Below, in pieces: positions 54,730 through 63,274 of a stretch of 64,000 nt of DNA. Where the stretch lies: positions 124,001-188,000 of the forward strand of contig NZ_WITJ01000003.1 of NCBI RefSeq assembly GCF_009601015.1. The letters are read 5' to 3'. This DNA comes from Lactococcus hircilactis (GTDB lineage: Bacteria > Bacillota > Bacilli > Lactobacillales > Streptococcaceae). The notes under the pieces were generated by a model that searched no databases, was not told the DNA's origin, and worked only from the letters and a program-made list of their open reading frames with translations. Position numbers and translations under genes: made by a program. The stretch's first letter is position 1. Every line of letters begins with the position of its first letter.

Positions 54730-55437
54730 TTAAACCCCTTGTAACCGACGAAGGACTTCATCATAAACATCCGTCAAACTTCCAAGATTACGCCGAAAAA
54801 CATCCTTATCCATATGATGTCCTTCTTTATCCCAAAGTCGTGTACAATCTGGACTAATTTCATCTGCAAGGATAATTTCTCCTGCCTTATTTCGTCCAAA
54901 TTCAATCTTAAAATCAACCAAACTCAAGTCAATCGACGCCCAAATTTCTTTTACAATCTCATTAATCTTGAGTGTTTCTTTTTTAAGATCAGCAATCTCA
55001 TCATCCGTCGCAATCCCTAAATACTTCACATGTTCGTCATTAATGAATGGATCATCAAGTGCATCTGATTTATAATAAAATTCGATGATCGGATTACGAA
55101 GTACTTCTCCTTCTTCAAGTCCAAAACGTTTTGCAAAAGAACCCGCTACACGATTACGCAATACGACTTCAAGCGGAATAATTTCAACCTTTTCATTTAA
55201 TTGTTCGGTTTTTGAAATCATTTCGATAAAATCTGTTTTTATCCCTTTGGCATTCAATTTTTCAAACATAATGCTTGAGATTTGATTATTCAATGCACTT
55301 TTGCCAATAATTTGTTCTTTACGAAGTCCGTTGAGTGCCGTTGCTTGGTCAAGATGTTCGACCCAAACTACATTTTCATCATCCGTTGCATACAGTTTTT
55401 TTGCTTTTCCTTCATAAAGTAATTCGCCTTTTTGCAT
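54730..55437 (-). CDS. purC: SAICAR synthetase
   Basis: Adds aspartate to CAIR. It is 235 aa with [34 protein letters not shown] and [14 protein letters not shown]. It is first in the purC-purL unit; purL begins 10 bp after its stop. Confidence 0.97.
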   Translation of the reverse strand: MQKGELLYEGKAKKLYATDDENVVWVEHLDQATALNGLRKEQIIGKSALNNQISSIMFEKLNAKGIKTDFIEMISKTEQLNEKVEIIPLEVVLRNRVAGSFAKRFGLEEGEVLRNPIIEFYYKSDALDDPFINDEHVKYLGIATDDEIADLKKETLKINEIVKEIWASIDLSLVDFKIEFGRNKAGEIILADEISPDCTRLWDKEGHHMDKDVFRRNLGSLTDVYDEVLRRLQGV

Positions 55438-55494
55438 TGTTTTTTTCTCTCTTTTCTTTTTTATGATGTGTTTAATTAAATTTCCTATACTCCT

Positions 55495-55570
55495 ATCTTA
55501 AAGTTTATTGTACGATTTTTCAAAGTTTTACCGTGATTCTTCCTGTTTTTACATACGATTGTTCGGAAAT
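55495..55570 (-). promoter_or_regulatory. PurBox promoter of purCL
   Basis: PurBox ATTTCCGAACAAT (55570-55558), a degenerate copy AAAATCGTACAAT (55519-55507) and -10 TAAGAT (55500-55495). Confidence 0.85.
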
Positions 55571-55572
55571 AG

Positions 55573-55598
55573 AAAAAACCAGTTCACACTGGCTTTTA
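55573..55598 (-). terminator. Terminator of purEK
   Basis: AACCAG / CTGG hairpin with TTCACA loop and A/T-rich flanks immediately after the purK stop codon. Confidence 0.65.
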
Positions 55599-55600
55599 TT

Positions 55601-56722
55601 TTATTCGACATCCGTCCAGATGCCCGTGTCGTGAATTTTTTGAAGCGTTTCTTCAAGCTCATGTTCAACACGGACATTGATGTGTCCCATTTTCCGATTC
55701 TTTACGGCTTTTGCTTTGCCATACAAGTGTAGTTTACTAAAAGAAAGCAAGGAATCATATTGAGCAAGATCTAGCAAATGTTGTCCTAAAATATTGACCA
55801 TGACCACTGGATAAAGTAAATCCGTTTGACCTAACGGCAACCCACAGATTGCACGAATTTGTTGTTCAAATTGTCCAGTACTGCAAGCATCCATACTAAA
55901 ATGTCCAGAATTGTGAGGACGTGGTGCCAGTTCATTGACATAAATTTTATCTTTCGTCACAAACATTTCAATCGCTAAAATTCCAACCAATTTTAATTCA
56001 TCTGCTATTTTTAATCCAATTTTTCGTGCTTCTTGATTGAGCGTTTCTGAAAGTAGTGCAGGAACGATGCTTTCATGTAAAATATTATTCACATGTCGAT
56101 TTTCTGCGACAGGTAAAACACTCACTTCCCCCGTGACAGAGCGCACTACAATTACTGATACTTCTTTTTCAAAAGGAATCAAATCTTCTAAAATACACTC
56201 TTGTTGTTCACAAAGTTCAAGTGCTGGCAAAAGATCCGCTTCACTTCGCAAAACCACTTGACCCTTGCCATCATATCCTCCCGTTGTGGTTTTTAGGACT
56301 GTTGGATAATGAACTTTCTCAAGTAACGCTTCTTTTGAAGTAATCAAAAGAAACGGTGCAACCGGAATTCCCATCGCTGAAATGGTTTTTTTTTCAGTCC
56401 AACGATGCTGACTGATCTTTAAAACTTCACTTCCTTGAGGCAAGTACGCATGAGATTCAAGATAAGAAAGTGCCTCATAATCAATATTTTCAAACTCATA
56501 AGTGATCACATCACTTACTTTTGCTAACGCTTTGATCGCGTCTAAATCATTATAAGCAGCTGTGATTTCAATATCTGCGACTTGTGCACAGGGACAATTT
56601 GGAGTCGGATCCAGCACAGCAACAGTATAGCCCATTTGTTTTGCAGAAATAGCCATCATTCGTCCTAATTGACCGCCACCTATAATGCCAATCGTTTGAT
56701 TTGATCTGATTATTCTTACCAT
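55601..56722 (-). CDS. purK: N5-carboxyaminoimidazole ribonucleotide synthase
   Basis: Carboxylates AIR with ATP and bicarbonate. It is 373 aa, ATP-grasp: IGIIGGGQLGRMMA, TTTGGYDGKGQVV, NELAPRPHNSGHFS. ATG at 56722, one base after the purE stop. Confidence 0.96.
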   Translation of the reverse strand: MVRIIRSNQTIGIIGGGQLGRMMAISAKQMGYTVAVLDPTPNCPCAQVADIEITAAYNDLDAIKALAKVSDVITYEFENIDYEALSYLESHAYLPQGSEVLKISQHRWTEKKTISAMGIPVAPFLLITSKEALLEKVHYPTVLKTTTGGYDGKGQVVLRSEADLLPALELCEQQECILEDLIPFEKEVSVIVVRSVTGEVSVLPVAENRHVNNILHESIVPALLSETLNQEARKIGLKIADELKLVGILAIEMFVTKDKIYVNELAPRPHNSGHFSMDACSTGQFEQQIRAICGLPLGQTDLLYPVVMVNILGQHLLDLAQYDSLLSFSKLHLYGKAKAVKNRKMGHINVRVEHELEETLQKIHDTGIWTDVE

Positions 56723-56723
56723 C

Positions 56724-57206
56724 TTATAAATCACTTTCTAAAACAGATTGTTCGATTTTTACTCTTCTTTGAGTCAATTTTTCAAATAATTGTTCGTCTT
56801 GATTCGCCAAAATTTGGGCGGCTAAAAGTCCTGCGTTTGTCGCTCCTGCTTTTCCAATCGCCACAGTCGCAACAGGAACACCACCAGGCATTTGGACGAT
56901 AGAAAGCAACGAATCCATTCCTTGTAGTGCTTTCGTTTGGATAGGAACGCCAATCACCGGAACGAGTGTTTTTGCCGCTACCATTCCTGGTAAATGAGCT
57001 GCTCCGCCAGCCCCTGCAATAATCACCTTGATTCCGTTAAGGTGCGCATTTTGAGCATATTCAAACATCAAATCTGGTGTGCGATGCGCAGATACGACCT
57101 TTTTTTCATAAGCAATGTTAAGTTCATCTAAAACTGCACATGTTGATTGCATGGTTTCCCAATCTGATGTAGATCCCATGATGACTCCAACTTTTATTTT
57201 TGTCAT
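56724..57206 (-). CDS. purE: N5-CAIR mutase
   Basis: Moves the carboxyl group to give CAIR. It is 160 aa with [23 protein letters not shown] and [11 protein letters not shown], the class I PurE signatures. First gene of purEK. Confidence 0.97.
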   Translation of the reverse strand: MTKIKVGVIMGSTSDWETMQSTCAVLDELNIAYEKKVVSAHRTPDLMFEYAQNAHLNGIKVIIAGAGGAAHLPGMVAAKTLVPVIGVPIQTKALQGMDSLLSIVQMPGGVPVATVAIGKAGATNAGLLAAQILANQDEQLFEKLTQRRVKIEQSVLESDL

Positions 57207-57237
57207 GACCTCATATCCTTTTTCTCTTGATACTTTC

Positions 57238-57313
57238 AGTTTATCTTTTCATCCGTTGAATTTCAATAAAAAACTAACGCTCACACCATCATTTCTCACT
57301 AATGTTCGGATTT
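57238..57313 (-). promoter_or_regulatory. PurBox promoter of purEK
   Basis: PurBox AAATCCGAACATT (57313-57301) and a weak -10 TAAACT (57243-57238) at the expected distance. No second box is evident. Confidence 0.75.
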
Positions 57314-57314
57314 T

Positions 57315-57342
57315 AAAAAAATACAGCAGCGCTGTACTTTTT
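57315..57342 (-). terminator. Terminator of the rapZ-yvcK-whiA unit
   Basis: TACAGC / GCTGTA stem with AGC loop and flanking A/T runs, just beyond the whiA stop and touching the purE PurBox. Confidence 0.8.
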
Positions 57343-57346
57343 GAGA

Positions 57347-58270
57347 TTATAGATGGATGCCTGTGTTTTTTATATCATTTGAACGCTCTATGATTTTTCT
57401 TAAGCGATGATTAACTCCTGATTTTCCTAAGGGGGGATCAAGTAAAGCTCCAAGTTCCTTATAGGATGCTTCAGGATTTTCAATTCTTAACCGTGCAATT
57501 TCCATTAATTGTGGTGGAAGTTGGACAAATTCTTTTTTTTCATAAAGAAATCGAATTGCATCAATGGCTTCTTGTGCTGCTGAAACTGTTTTTCCAATGT
57601 TTGCAGATTCAAAATTAGACTGACGATTGGCAAGTCCTCGCATTTCTCGGATCATTTTTGCATCTTCAAACTTTAATCTTGCCTGCATGGCACCAATTAA
57701 TGTCAGAAAATCCATGATTTCTTCTGCTTTTGATAAATAAAGAATGTATCTATTTTTTCGCTCGATAATTTTGGCGTTTAACTCAAAATTTTTAAAAAGT
57801 TCTTGAAGATCTTCTGCATGTTCTTGATAAACATTAGCCAGTGAAAGTTGATATTCTCCTTTTTCAGGATTATGTAAACTTCCACTGGATAAAAAAGCCC
57901 CACGCAAATAATCTCGCTGAATCAACAGATCATTTTTTACAAATTCTGGAACGCCATTATCTAACAAAAGAGAATCCGCAAGGGATAATTCATCAAGCAA
58001 TTCATCGACCTGATGGTCAATAAAAACGGTGTAAACACGATTTTTTGATAGTGTTGTTTTTTGATGGACGTGAATTTCTGCACGGATTTCAAACAAATCT
58101 TGAAGCATTTGATAGATGTATTTTGCTGTTCCAGCGTTTTCAGTCGTAATCGAAAGGGTTAATTTTCCAAAAATCCCTAAAGATCCATTCATTCTTACTA
58201 ATGCTAAAAGAGCACCTGTAGTTGAAAAATTCGATGTGAGTTCTTTTTTGACATCACTTGTGAAACTCAT
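57347..58270 (-). CDS. whiA: DNA-binding protein WhiA
   Basis: A 307-aa WhiA: an N-terminal degenerate LAGLIDADG homing-endonuclease-like domain (LRGAFLSSGSLHNPEKGEY) and a C-terminal helix-turn-helix ending in GKSGVNHRLRKI. In Firmicutes it influences cell division and chromosome segregation. It lies in the conserved rapZ-yvcK-whiA order. Confidence 0.96.
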   Translation of the reverse strand: MSFTSDVKKELTSNFSTTGALLALVRMNGSLGIFGKLTLSITTENAGTAKYIYQMLQDLFEIRAEIHVHQKTTLSKNRVYTVFIDHQVDELLDELSLADSLLLDNGVPEFVKNDLLIQRDYLRGAFLSSGSLHNPEKGEYQLSLANVYQEHAEDLQELFKNFELNAKIIERKNRYILYLSKAEEIMDFLTLIGAMQARLKFEDAKMIREMRGLANRQSNFESANIGKTVSAAQEAIDAIRFLYEKKEFVQLPPQLMEIARLRIENPEASYKELGALLDPPLGKSGVNHRLRKIIERSNDIKNTGIHL

Positions 58271-58303
58271 GAGATGTGTTCCTTCTATTTTTTTAAGCTC
58301 CCG

Positions 58304-59275
58304 TCACACACGATTTGCGATGGTGACAATTTCTTTTGCGACTGCTTCACCATCATGAAATGCTCCTCCATCTCGCAAATTAAGAAAATTGTTTGAGATG
58401 ATATTGACATGCTGTGCTGTTAGTGCTTCGAAATCGTGGTCCACTTGAACCAAATACTCATCAAACTTATTACTATTCATGTATTCTTTTGGAACTTTTT
58501 CGCTATTGACTAAAACAGTGTCGATGATGTTAGTGCCAAGATGTTCATGTAACACACGCACATGGTCAGCATCTGTAAAATGCTCTGTTTCTCCTCGTTG
58601 AGTCATGATATTGCAGACATAAACGATCCGCGCAGAGGTTTTCCACAGTGCTTCGCAAATTTCAGGAATCACAATGTTGGGTAAGATCGAAGTAAATAAA
58701 GATCCTGGACCAAGAACAATCGTATCTGCTTCCATGATTGATTTGACAACATTTCTTGAAGCAATCGGATCTTCTCCTGTCGAGGTTTCAGTCAAATAAA
58801 CATGATCAATTTGTCCTTTGTATCCTGCAATGTGACTTTCTCCAGAAACTTCATGACCGTCTTTAAATACGGCATGTAGGGTCAAGGTCATGTCCGAAGA
58901 AGGATATATTTTTCCATCAATATGAAAAAATTTCGCGAGCGTTTGAATCGCACGATAAGTGGATCCTTGCATTTCTGCAACGGCAGCGATAATTAAATTT
59001 CCAAGTGGATGTCCTGCAAACTCACCATCTGATTCATCAAAACGATATTGCAGAATTTCTTCATTAAATTTTGGCATATCCGACATTGCAATCAATACAT
59101 TTCTCAAATCTCCTGGAGGAGCGATATTGACTGCTGAGCGAATGCGACCGGATGAACCACCATCATCTGCCACAGTGACAATCGCTGTCAAATCAACATG
59201 TTCTTTTCTGAGGGCTTTTAGAACTACTGGAATTCCTGTACCGCCTCCAATCACGACTATTTTTGGTTTACTCAT
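58304..59275 (-). CDS. yvcK: Gluconeogenesis factor YvcK
   Basis: A 323-aa CofD-like nucleotide-sugar-binding protein ([39 protein letters not shown]). In Bacillus it is needed for growth on gluconeogenic carbon and for normal cell shape. It overlaps rapZ by 4 bp (ATGA) and precedes whiA by 33 bp. Confidence 0.96.
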   Translation of the reverse strand: MSKPKIVVIGGGTGIPVVLKALRKEHVDLTAIVTVADDGGSSGRIRSAVNIAPPGDLRNVLIAMSDMPKFNEEILQYRFDESDGEFAGHPLGNLIIAAVAEMQGSTYRAIQTLAKFFHIDGKIYPSSDMTLTLHAVFKDGHEVSGESHIAGYKGQIDHVYLTETSTGEDPIASRNVVKSIMEADTIVLGPGSLFTSILPNIVIPEICEALWKTSARIVYVCNIMTQRGETEHFTDADHVRVLHEHLGTNIIDTVLVNSEKVPKEYMNSNKFDEYLVQVDHDFEALTAQHVNIISNNFLNLRDGGAFHDGEAVAKEIVTIANRV

Positions 59276-60159
59276 GAGCGATTCACCGTTTCTTTTCTTC
59301 TGTCTTTGTCTCTATGGCTTGTGTTGACGCGCCAATTTTGACTGAGTTCTTTTGATAAACGCTCAGCAAATGCAACGGAGCGATGTTGTCCTCCTGTGCA
59401 GCCAAACGCAATGGTTAAAACCGATTTTCCTTCTTTTTTGTAATCTGGCAAAATCGGAAGGAGGAGGTGCAATAGATTTTGATAGAATGCTTCTGATTTG
59501 GGATGATTCATGACATAATCATACACTGGCTTTTGAGTCCCATCAAGCTCTCTTAAGTCTGGAAGATAGTATGGATTGGGCAAAAAACGTACATCAAAGA
59601 CGAGGTCAGCATCAAGTGGAAGGGCATATTTAAAGCCAAAAGACATGATTTCAATCCGGAAAGTAGAGGTGGTTTGCGTTGAAAAAGCGTGTAAAATCTT
59701 TCCGCGCAATTGGCGTGGTGTTAATTCGCTTGTGTCAATCACGACATCTGAAAGATTTTTTAAATCCGTCAGAATTTCGCGCTCAAGTCCAATCCCATCA
59801 AAAATACGTCCATCAATTGCAAGTGGATGACTTCTTCTCGTTTCTTTATACCGCGCAACAAGTTCATTATCGTTGGCATCCAAAAACACAAGTCGAAAAT
59901 TGACATGTGGCAGATCTGAAAGTTCTGTGATGATGCTTTTGAGGTGCTCAAAAAAAACACGCGAACGCATATCAACGACCATTGCGATTTTATCAATTTT
60001 ATTATCTGGAGTATTTAATAATTCCACAAATTTTTCGATGAGCATGGGAGGCATATTATCCACTGTAAAATAGCCCATGTCCTCAAATGACTGGATTGCG
60101 ACTGTTTTTCCAGCTCCTGACATCCCTGTGATGATCACGATATTTAATTTTTTATCCAT
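59272..60159 (-). CDS. rapZ: Nucleotide-binding RapZ/YvcJ protein
   Basis: A 295-aa P-loop protein with Walker A GMSGAGKT and the C-terminal [14 protein letters not shown] domain. In E. coli it controls a small RNA for amino-sugar synthesis; in Bacillus its homologue hydrolyses nucleotides and affects competence. The start at 60159 has AGAGGA upstream. A 14-codon upward extension would translate a palindrome copy and is not preferred. Confidence 0.96.
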   Translation of the reverse strand: MDKKLNIVIITGMSGAGKTVAIQSFEDMGYFTVDNMPPMLIEKFVELLNTPDNKIDKIAMVVDMRSRVFFEHLKSIITELSDLPHVNFRLVFLDANDNELVARYKETRRSHPLAIDGRIFDGIGLEREILTDLKNLSDVVIDTSELTPRQLRGKILHAFSTQTTSTFRIEIMSFGFKYALPLDADLVFDVRFLPNPYYLPDLRELDGTQKPVYDYVMNHPKSEAFYQNLLHLLLPILPDYKKEGKSVLTIAFGCTGGQHRSVAFAERLSKELSQNWRVNTSHRDKDRRKETVNRS

Positions 60160-60184
60160 TATAAATCCTCTCTGATTTAGTTCT

Positions 60185-60226
60185 GTCAGTACTGACAGCA
60201 TTTTTCTCGTTTCTGTCAGTACTGAC
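60185..60226. repeat. Two tandem palindrome copies
   Basis: Exact cores at 60185-60196 and 60215-60226, 30 bp apart, between rapZ and rsmF. Confidence 0.95.
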
Positions 60227-60255
60227 GGCGCAGAAAACTCCTCGATCAGCGCTTA

Positions 60256-61611
60256 TCAATCCACGTGAAAGCGCAGTCCTTTGGGGAAATAATTTTTAAC
60301 AACGCCATCTACTATTTTTGCAAATCCTAATCCATTTTCTTTGATGAGCAATTGAACCCACCCTTTTTTGTCAGTACTGACAGAAAAAGTTGCACCAGAA
60401 ACATAGCTTTTAAATTGCGCTGATGTGATTTCAAGGCTTTGCTTCACCTCATCAGGTTTTAGGGCAAGCCCCAATGCAAAACTTGGTTCGAACCGATTTT
60501 TCTTGAACTGTCCCAAATGAAGTCCATTGCGGGCAATTTTAAGCTGTTTTAATGGCGGAAGTCCTGTTGGTAACAAATAAAGATTCTCTCCAAAAACTTG
60601 TAAATTTTGCTTTTCGTATGTAAACATGAGATTTTTATTTGCAAAATCTTGCCATAATTTCATTTGTTCTTGTGAGAGATTAAACGCTACTTTTTGATTT
60701 TTTTTCTGTGGTTTTGATGAAATCGTGTCCACGTTCTCATTTTTTCCGTGATTTTTTACTTTCGCAACAAATTGTCCCTCCCCCGAATACGAAAATGGCC
60801 AGCATCGGATTGCTTCAGGCATTTCAATGCCTTCACTCAAGCCATCTGAATGAGGTAAATTGACCAACTCAAGTGTGGGATAATTTTGAAGTAACCATCT
60901 CACATTTTCCTCATTCTCCTCAAGAGACCACGTACACGTTGAATAAATCAAAATTCCCGTTTCTGACAGCATTTTCATGGCTTGACTCAAGATTTCTCTT
61001 TGCAAAATCGCACACGTTCTTGGATAATCTTCTGTCCAATAAGTCATTGCGTCTGGTGTTTTTCTAAACATCCCCTCACCTGAGCACGGTGCATCAATCA
61101 CAATCAAATCAAAAAATTCTGGAAAAACTTGTGCTAATCGCTCACTTGTTTCATTGAGCACAATAACATTTCTTGCACCAAAACGCTCAATGTTTTCAAC
61201 TAACACTTTACTTCTTTTTCCTGAAATTTCATTTGAAACCAAAAGTCCTTCATTATTCAAATCGCTCAATAATTGCGTCGATTTTCCACCAGGTGCTGCA
61301 CATAAGTCCAGTACTTTTAAATTTCCTTTGGCATTTGCCATCTGTGCTACGACTTGTGCTGCAGGTTCTTGTGAATAAAGCAATCCTGTGACGTGTTCAG
61401 CAGATTTTCCAGATATTTTCCCATAAAAACCGTGAGCGCTGACAGGAATCGGCTGATCCTGATTCGTTTTTAAGTAAACTTCTGTATTTTTAAGCGGATT
61501 AATTCTGTAAGCACTGACAGGAGTATTATTGAAGCTCTCAATGAACCTCTCATAATCATCAGCACTCAAAATTTCCTTGTATTTCTTTTTAAATTCTAAA
61601 GATAAATTCAT
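60256..61611 (-). CDS. rsmF: RsmF/YebU-type rRNA m5C methyltransferase
   Basis: A 451-aa SAM-dependent RNA methyltransferase: VLDLCAAPGGKSTQ (SAM site), DAPCSGEGMFRK and STCTWSLEENEENV give the two catalytic Cys residues, and a PUA-like C-terminal domain follows. Predicted to modify 16S rRNA. A palindrome copy encodes FSVSTDKKG, and two one-mismatch relatives lie near the N-terminus. Confidence 0.92.
   Translation of the reverse strand: MNLSLEFKKKYKEILSADDYERFIESFNNTPVSAYRINPLKNTEVYLKTNQDQPIPVSAHGFYGKISGKSAEHVTGLLYSQEPAAQVVAQMANAKGNLKVLDLCAAPGGKSTQLLSDLNNEGLLVSNEISGKRSKVLVENIERFGARNVIVLNETSERLAQVFPEFFDLIVIDAPCSGEGMFRKTPDAMTYWTEDYPRTCAILQREILSQAMKMLSETGILIYSTCTWSLEENEENVRWLLQNYPTLELVNLPHSDGLSEGIEMPEAIRCWPFSYSGEGQFVAKVKNHGKNENVDTISSKPQKKNQKVAFNLSQEQMKLWQDFANKNLMFTYEKQNLQVFGENLYLLPTGLPPLKQLKIARNGLHLGQFKKNRFEPSFALGLALKPDEVKQSLEITSAQFKSYVSGATFSVSTDKKGWVQLLIKENGLGFAKIVDGVVKNYFPKGLRFHVD
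60370..60381. repeat. Palindrome copy in rsmF
   Basis: Exact core, encodes VSTDKK in the alternative frame. Confidence 0.95.
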
Positions 61612-61652
61612 AAAACTTTCTATTTCTTATCATCTTCACATTTCTTTATCAT

Positions 61653-63107
61653 TTACAACATTGGACTGATTAATCGTGCTAATCCTTCTTTAAAACGGAT
61701 AATCAGCGATCGTGCTTCATAACGCTCCATCGTCAAAGGCTGACTGACTTTTAAATCATCCATAAAATTATGCCGCAAATCTTGAGCAAACTGATAATCA
61801 TACACGACAACATTTGCCTCAAAGCAAAGTTGCAAACTCCGATAATCAAAATTTGCAGAGCCAACCGATGCATACTCTCCATCAATAATCAGATTTTTTG
61901 CGTGCACAAAACCATTTTCATAAGTATAAACTTTGGCACCATATTTCAATAAATCCGCTGAATTATAATAAGTTGCCCAATACACAAGCGGATGATCTGG
62001 CTTGTTTGGAATCATCAACTTCACTTGAACACCAGACAACAATGCCAATTTCAAAGTTTCATGAAGCGCATCCGATGGGATATAATATGGTGTTTGAATA
62101 ATAATTTCACGCTCTGCACCAGAAATCATCTTCATATATGTCAGTTTGATTTGCTCTTTTGCCTCATCAGGACCTGACGTAACAAGCTGTGTCATCACTT
62201 TTCCATCACTTTTCACATCAGGAAAATAAGGTTCTCCTTGAGTAATCTCAAAATGATGTTGTGAATTCCAATCTAAAATAAACCGATGTTGCATTGAATA
62301 GACAATATCCCCCGTTAAACGTAAGTGATTATCACGCCAATACCCGAATTTTTTCGTCACTGTCGCATATTCATCTCCAACATTAAAACCGCCCGTATAG
62401 CCAATTCGACCATCAATCACCACAATTTTTCGATGCAGTCGATAATTCGTCCGCGGATTGATCAACGGCATAATTAGAGGAAAAAACTGAGCCACATGTC
62501 CGCCCTGAGCAATCAATTCTGAAAACTGTTTTAATTTTGTTTTATTTGACCCCCAAGCATCAAAAAGCAACCGCACTTCAACCCCTCGTTTACTCGCTTC
62601 AACTAAGGCGGCATAAATCTCTCTTCCCAAATGATCCATCCGAAAAATATAATACTCCATATGAATCGACTGTTTTGCTTCATTAATATCTTTTAGTAAA
62701 GCATCAAATTTCTCTCGTCCATCATTGTAAATTTTCACATCTGTATTTGTTGAAATAATGGATTTTTCTTCACGATAGAGCATGTTCATCAACTGACCGA
62801 TGGCATGATTTTTCCTCATTTTTTTAATGAATTTTTTATCATTATAAGCTTTATTCGCATTAATCAGTTGTTTTTCAAATCCCATATGAAATTGTTTACG
62901 ATCTTTAAAAATACGATAATGAGAAATTCCACGTCCAATCAAAATATAAAGAATAAATCCAAAAACAGGAATAATATTAACGACAAAAAGCCACGACCAC
63001 GTCGCTGCCGTACTCTTTCTTTCTCGAAAAATAATAATCATTGACAAAACAAAATTCAAAGCAAAAACAAACAATTCAAATAACGCCAACACATTAAAAT
63101 CTAACAT
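61653..63107 (-). CDS. cls: Cardiolipin synthase
   Basis: Condenses two phosphatidylglycerol molecules into cardiolipin in the membrane. It is about 484 aa with two N-terminal membrane segments and two HKD active sites: HRKIVVIDGRIGYTGG and HAKNLIIDGEYASVGSANFD. Two ATGs are adjacent after AAAGGAGGG; the second (63107) is better spaced. Confidence 0.95.
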   Translation of the reverse strand: MLDFNVLALFELFVFALNFVLSMIIIFRERKSTAATWSWLFVVNIIPVFGFILYILIGRGISHYRIFKDRKQFHMGFEKQLINANKAYNDKKFIKKMRKNHAIGQLMNMLYREEKSIISTNTDVKIYNDGREKFDALLKDINEAKQSIHMEYYIFRMDHLGREIYAALVEASKRGVEVRLLFDAWGSNKTKLKQFSELIAQGGHVAQFFPLIMPLINPRTNYRLHRKIVVIDGRIGYTGGFNVGDEYATVTKKFGYWRDNHLRLTGDIVYSMQHRFILDWNSQHHFEITQGEPYFPDVKSDGKVMTQLVTSGPDEAKEQIKLTYMKMISGAEREIIIQTPYYIPSDALHETLKLALLSGVQVKLMIPNKPDHPLVYWATYYNSADLLKYGAKVYTYENGFVHAKNLIIDGEYASVGSANFDYRSLQLCFEANVVVYDYQFAQDLRHNFMDDLKVSQPLTMERYEARSLIIRFKEGLARLISPML

Positions 63108-63137
63108 CATCCCTCCTTTATAATGAATCCTTCTTTT

Positions 63138-63146
63138 ATTATATCA
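63138..63146 (-). promoter_or_regulatory. Extended -10 for cls
   Basis: TGATATAAT, an extended -10 on the minus strand about 30 bp before the cls start. Confidence 0.6.
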
Positions 63147-63238
63147 AAAATTGAACCATTTATGTCAGAGTCTCCAGAGATTCATTCTATATCAGCAAAA
63201 AAAATGCGTGATTTTACTGATTCTTATTATTTTTAACT

Positions 63239-63265
63239 AAAAAAGAAGTCTTTCAACTTCTTTTT
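63239..63265 (-). terminator. Terminator after the fructose PTS gene
   Basis: AAAAAAGAAGT / ACTTCTTTTTT stem with a CTTTCA loop, 10 bp past the PTS gene stop. Confidence 0.85.
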
Positions 63266-63274
63266 TTATGATGC

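Noticed and set aside
60160-60201. Extended rapZ starting at 60201
   Set aside because: The extension encodes a palindrome copy; AGAGGA precedes the ATG at 60159.
2029-60381. Palindrome as an ordinary intrinsic terminator
   Set aside because: The hairpin stem would be short with a 4-nt loop, and about half of the copies lie inside genes, so termination cannot be its general role.
61434-61520. GTGAGCGCTGAC and GTAAGCACTGAC in rsmF as further palindrome copies
   Set aside because: Each breaks the dyad symmetry by one base and encodes PVSA residues that fit the gene, so they are not counted.
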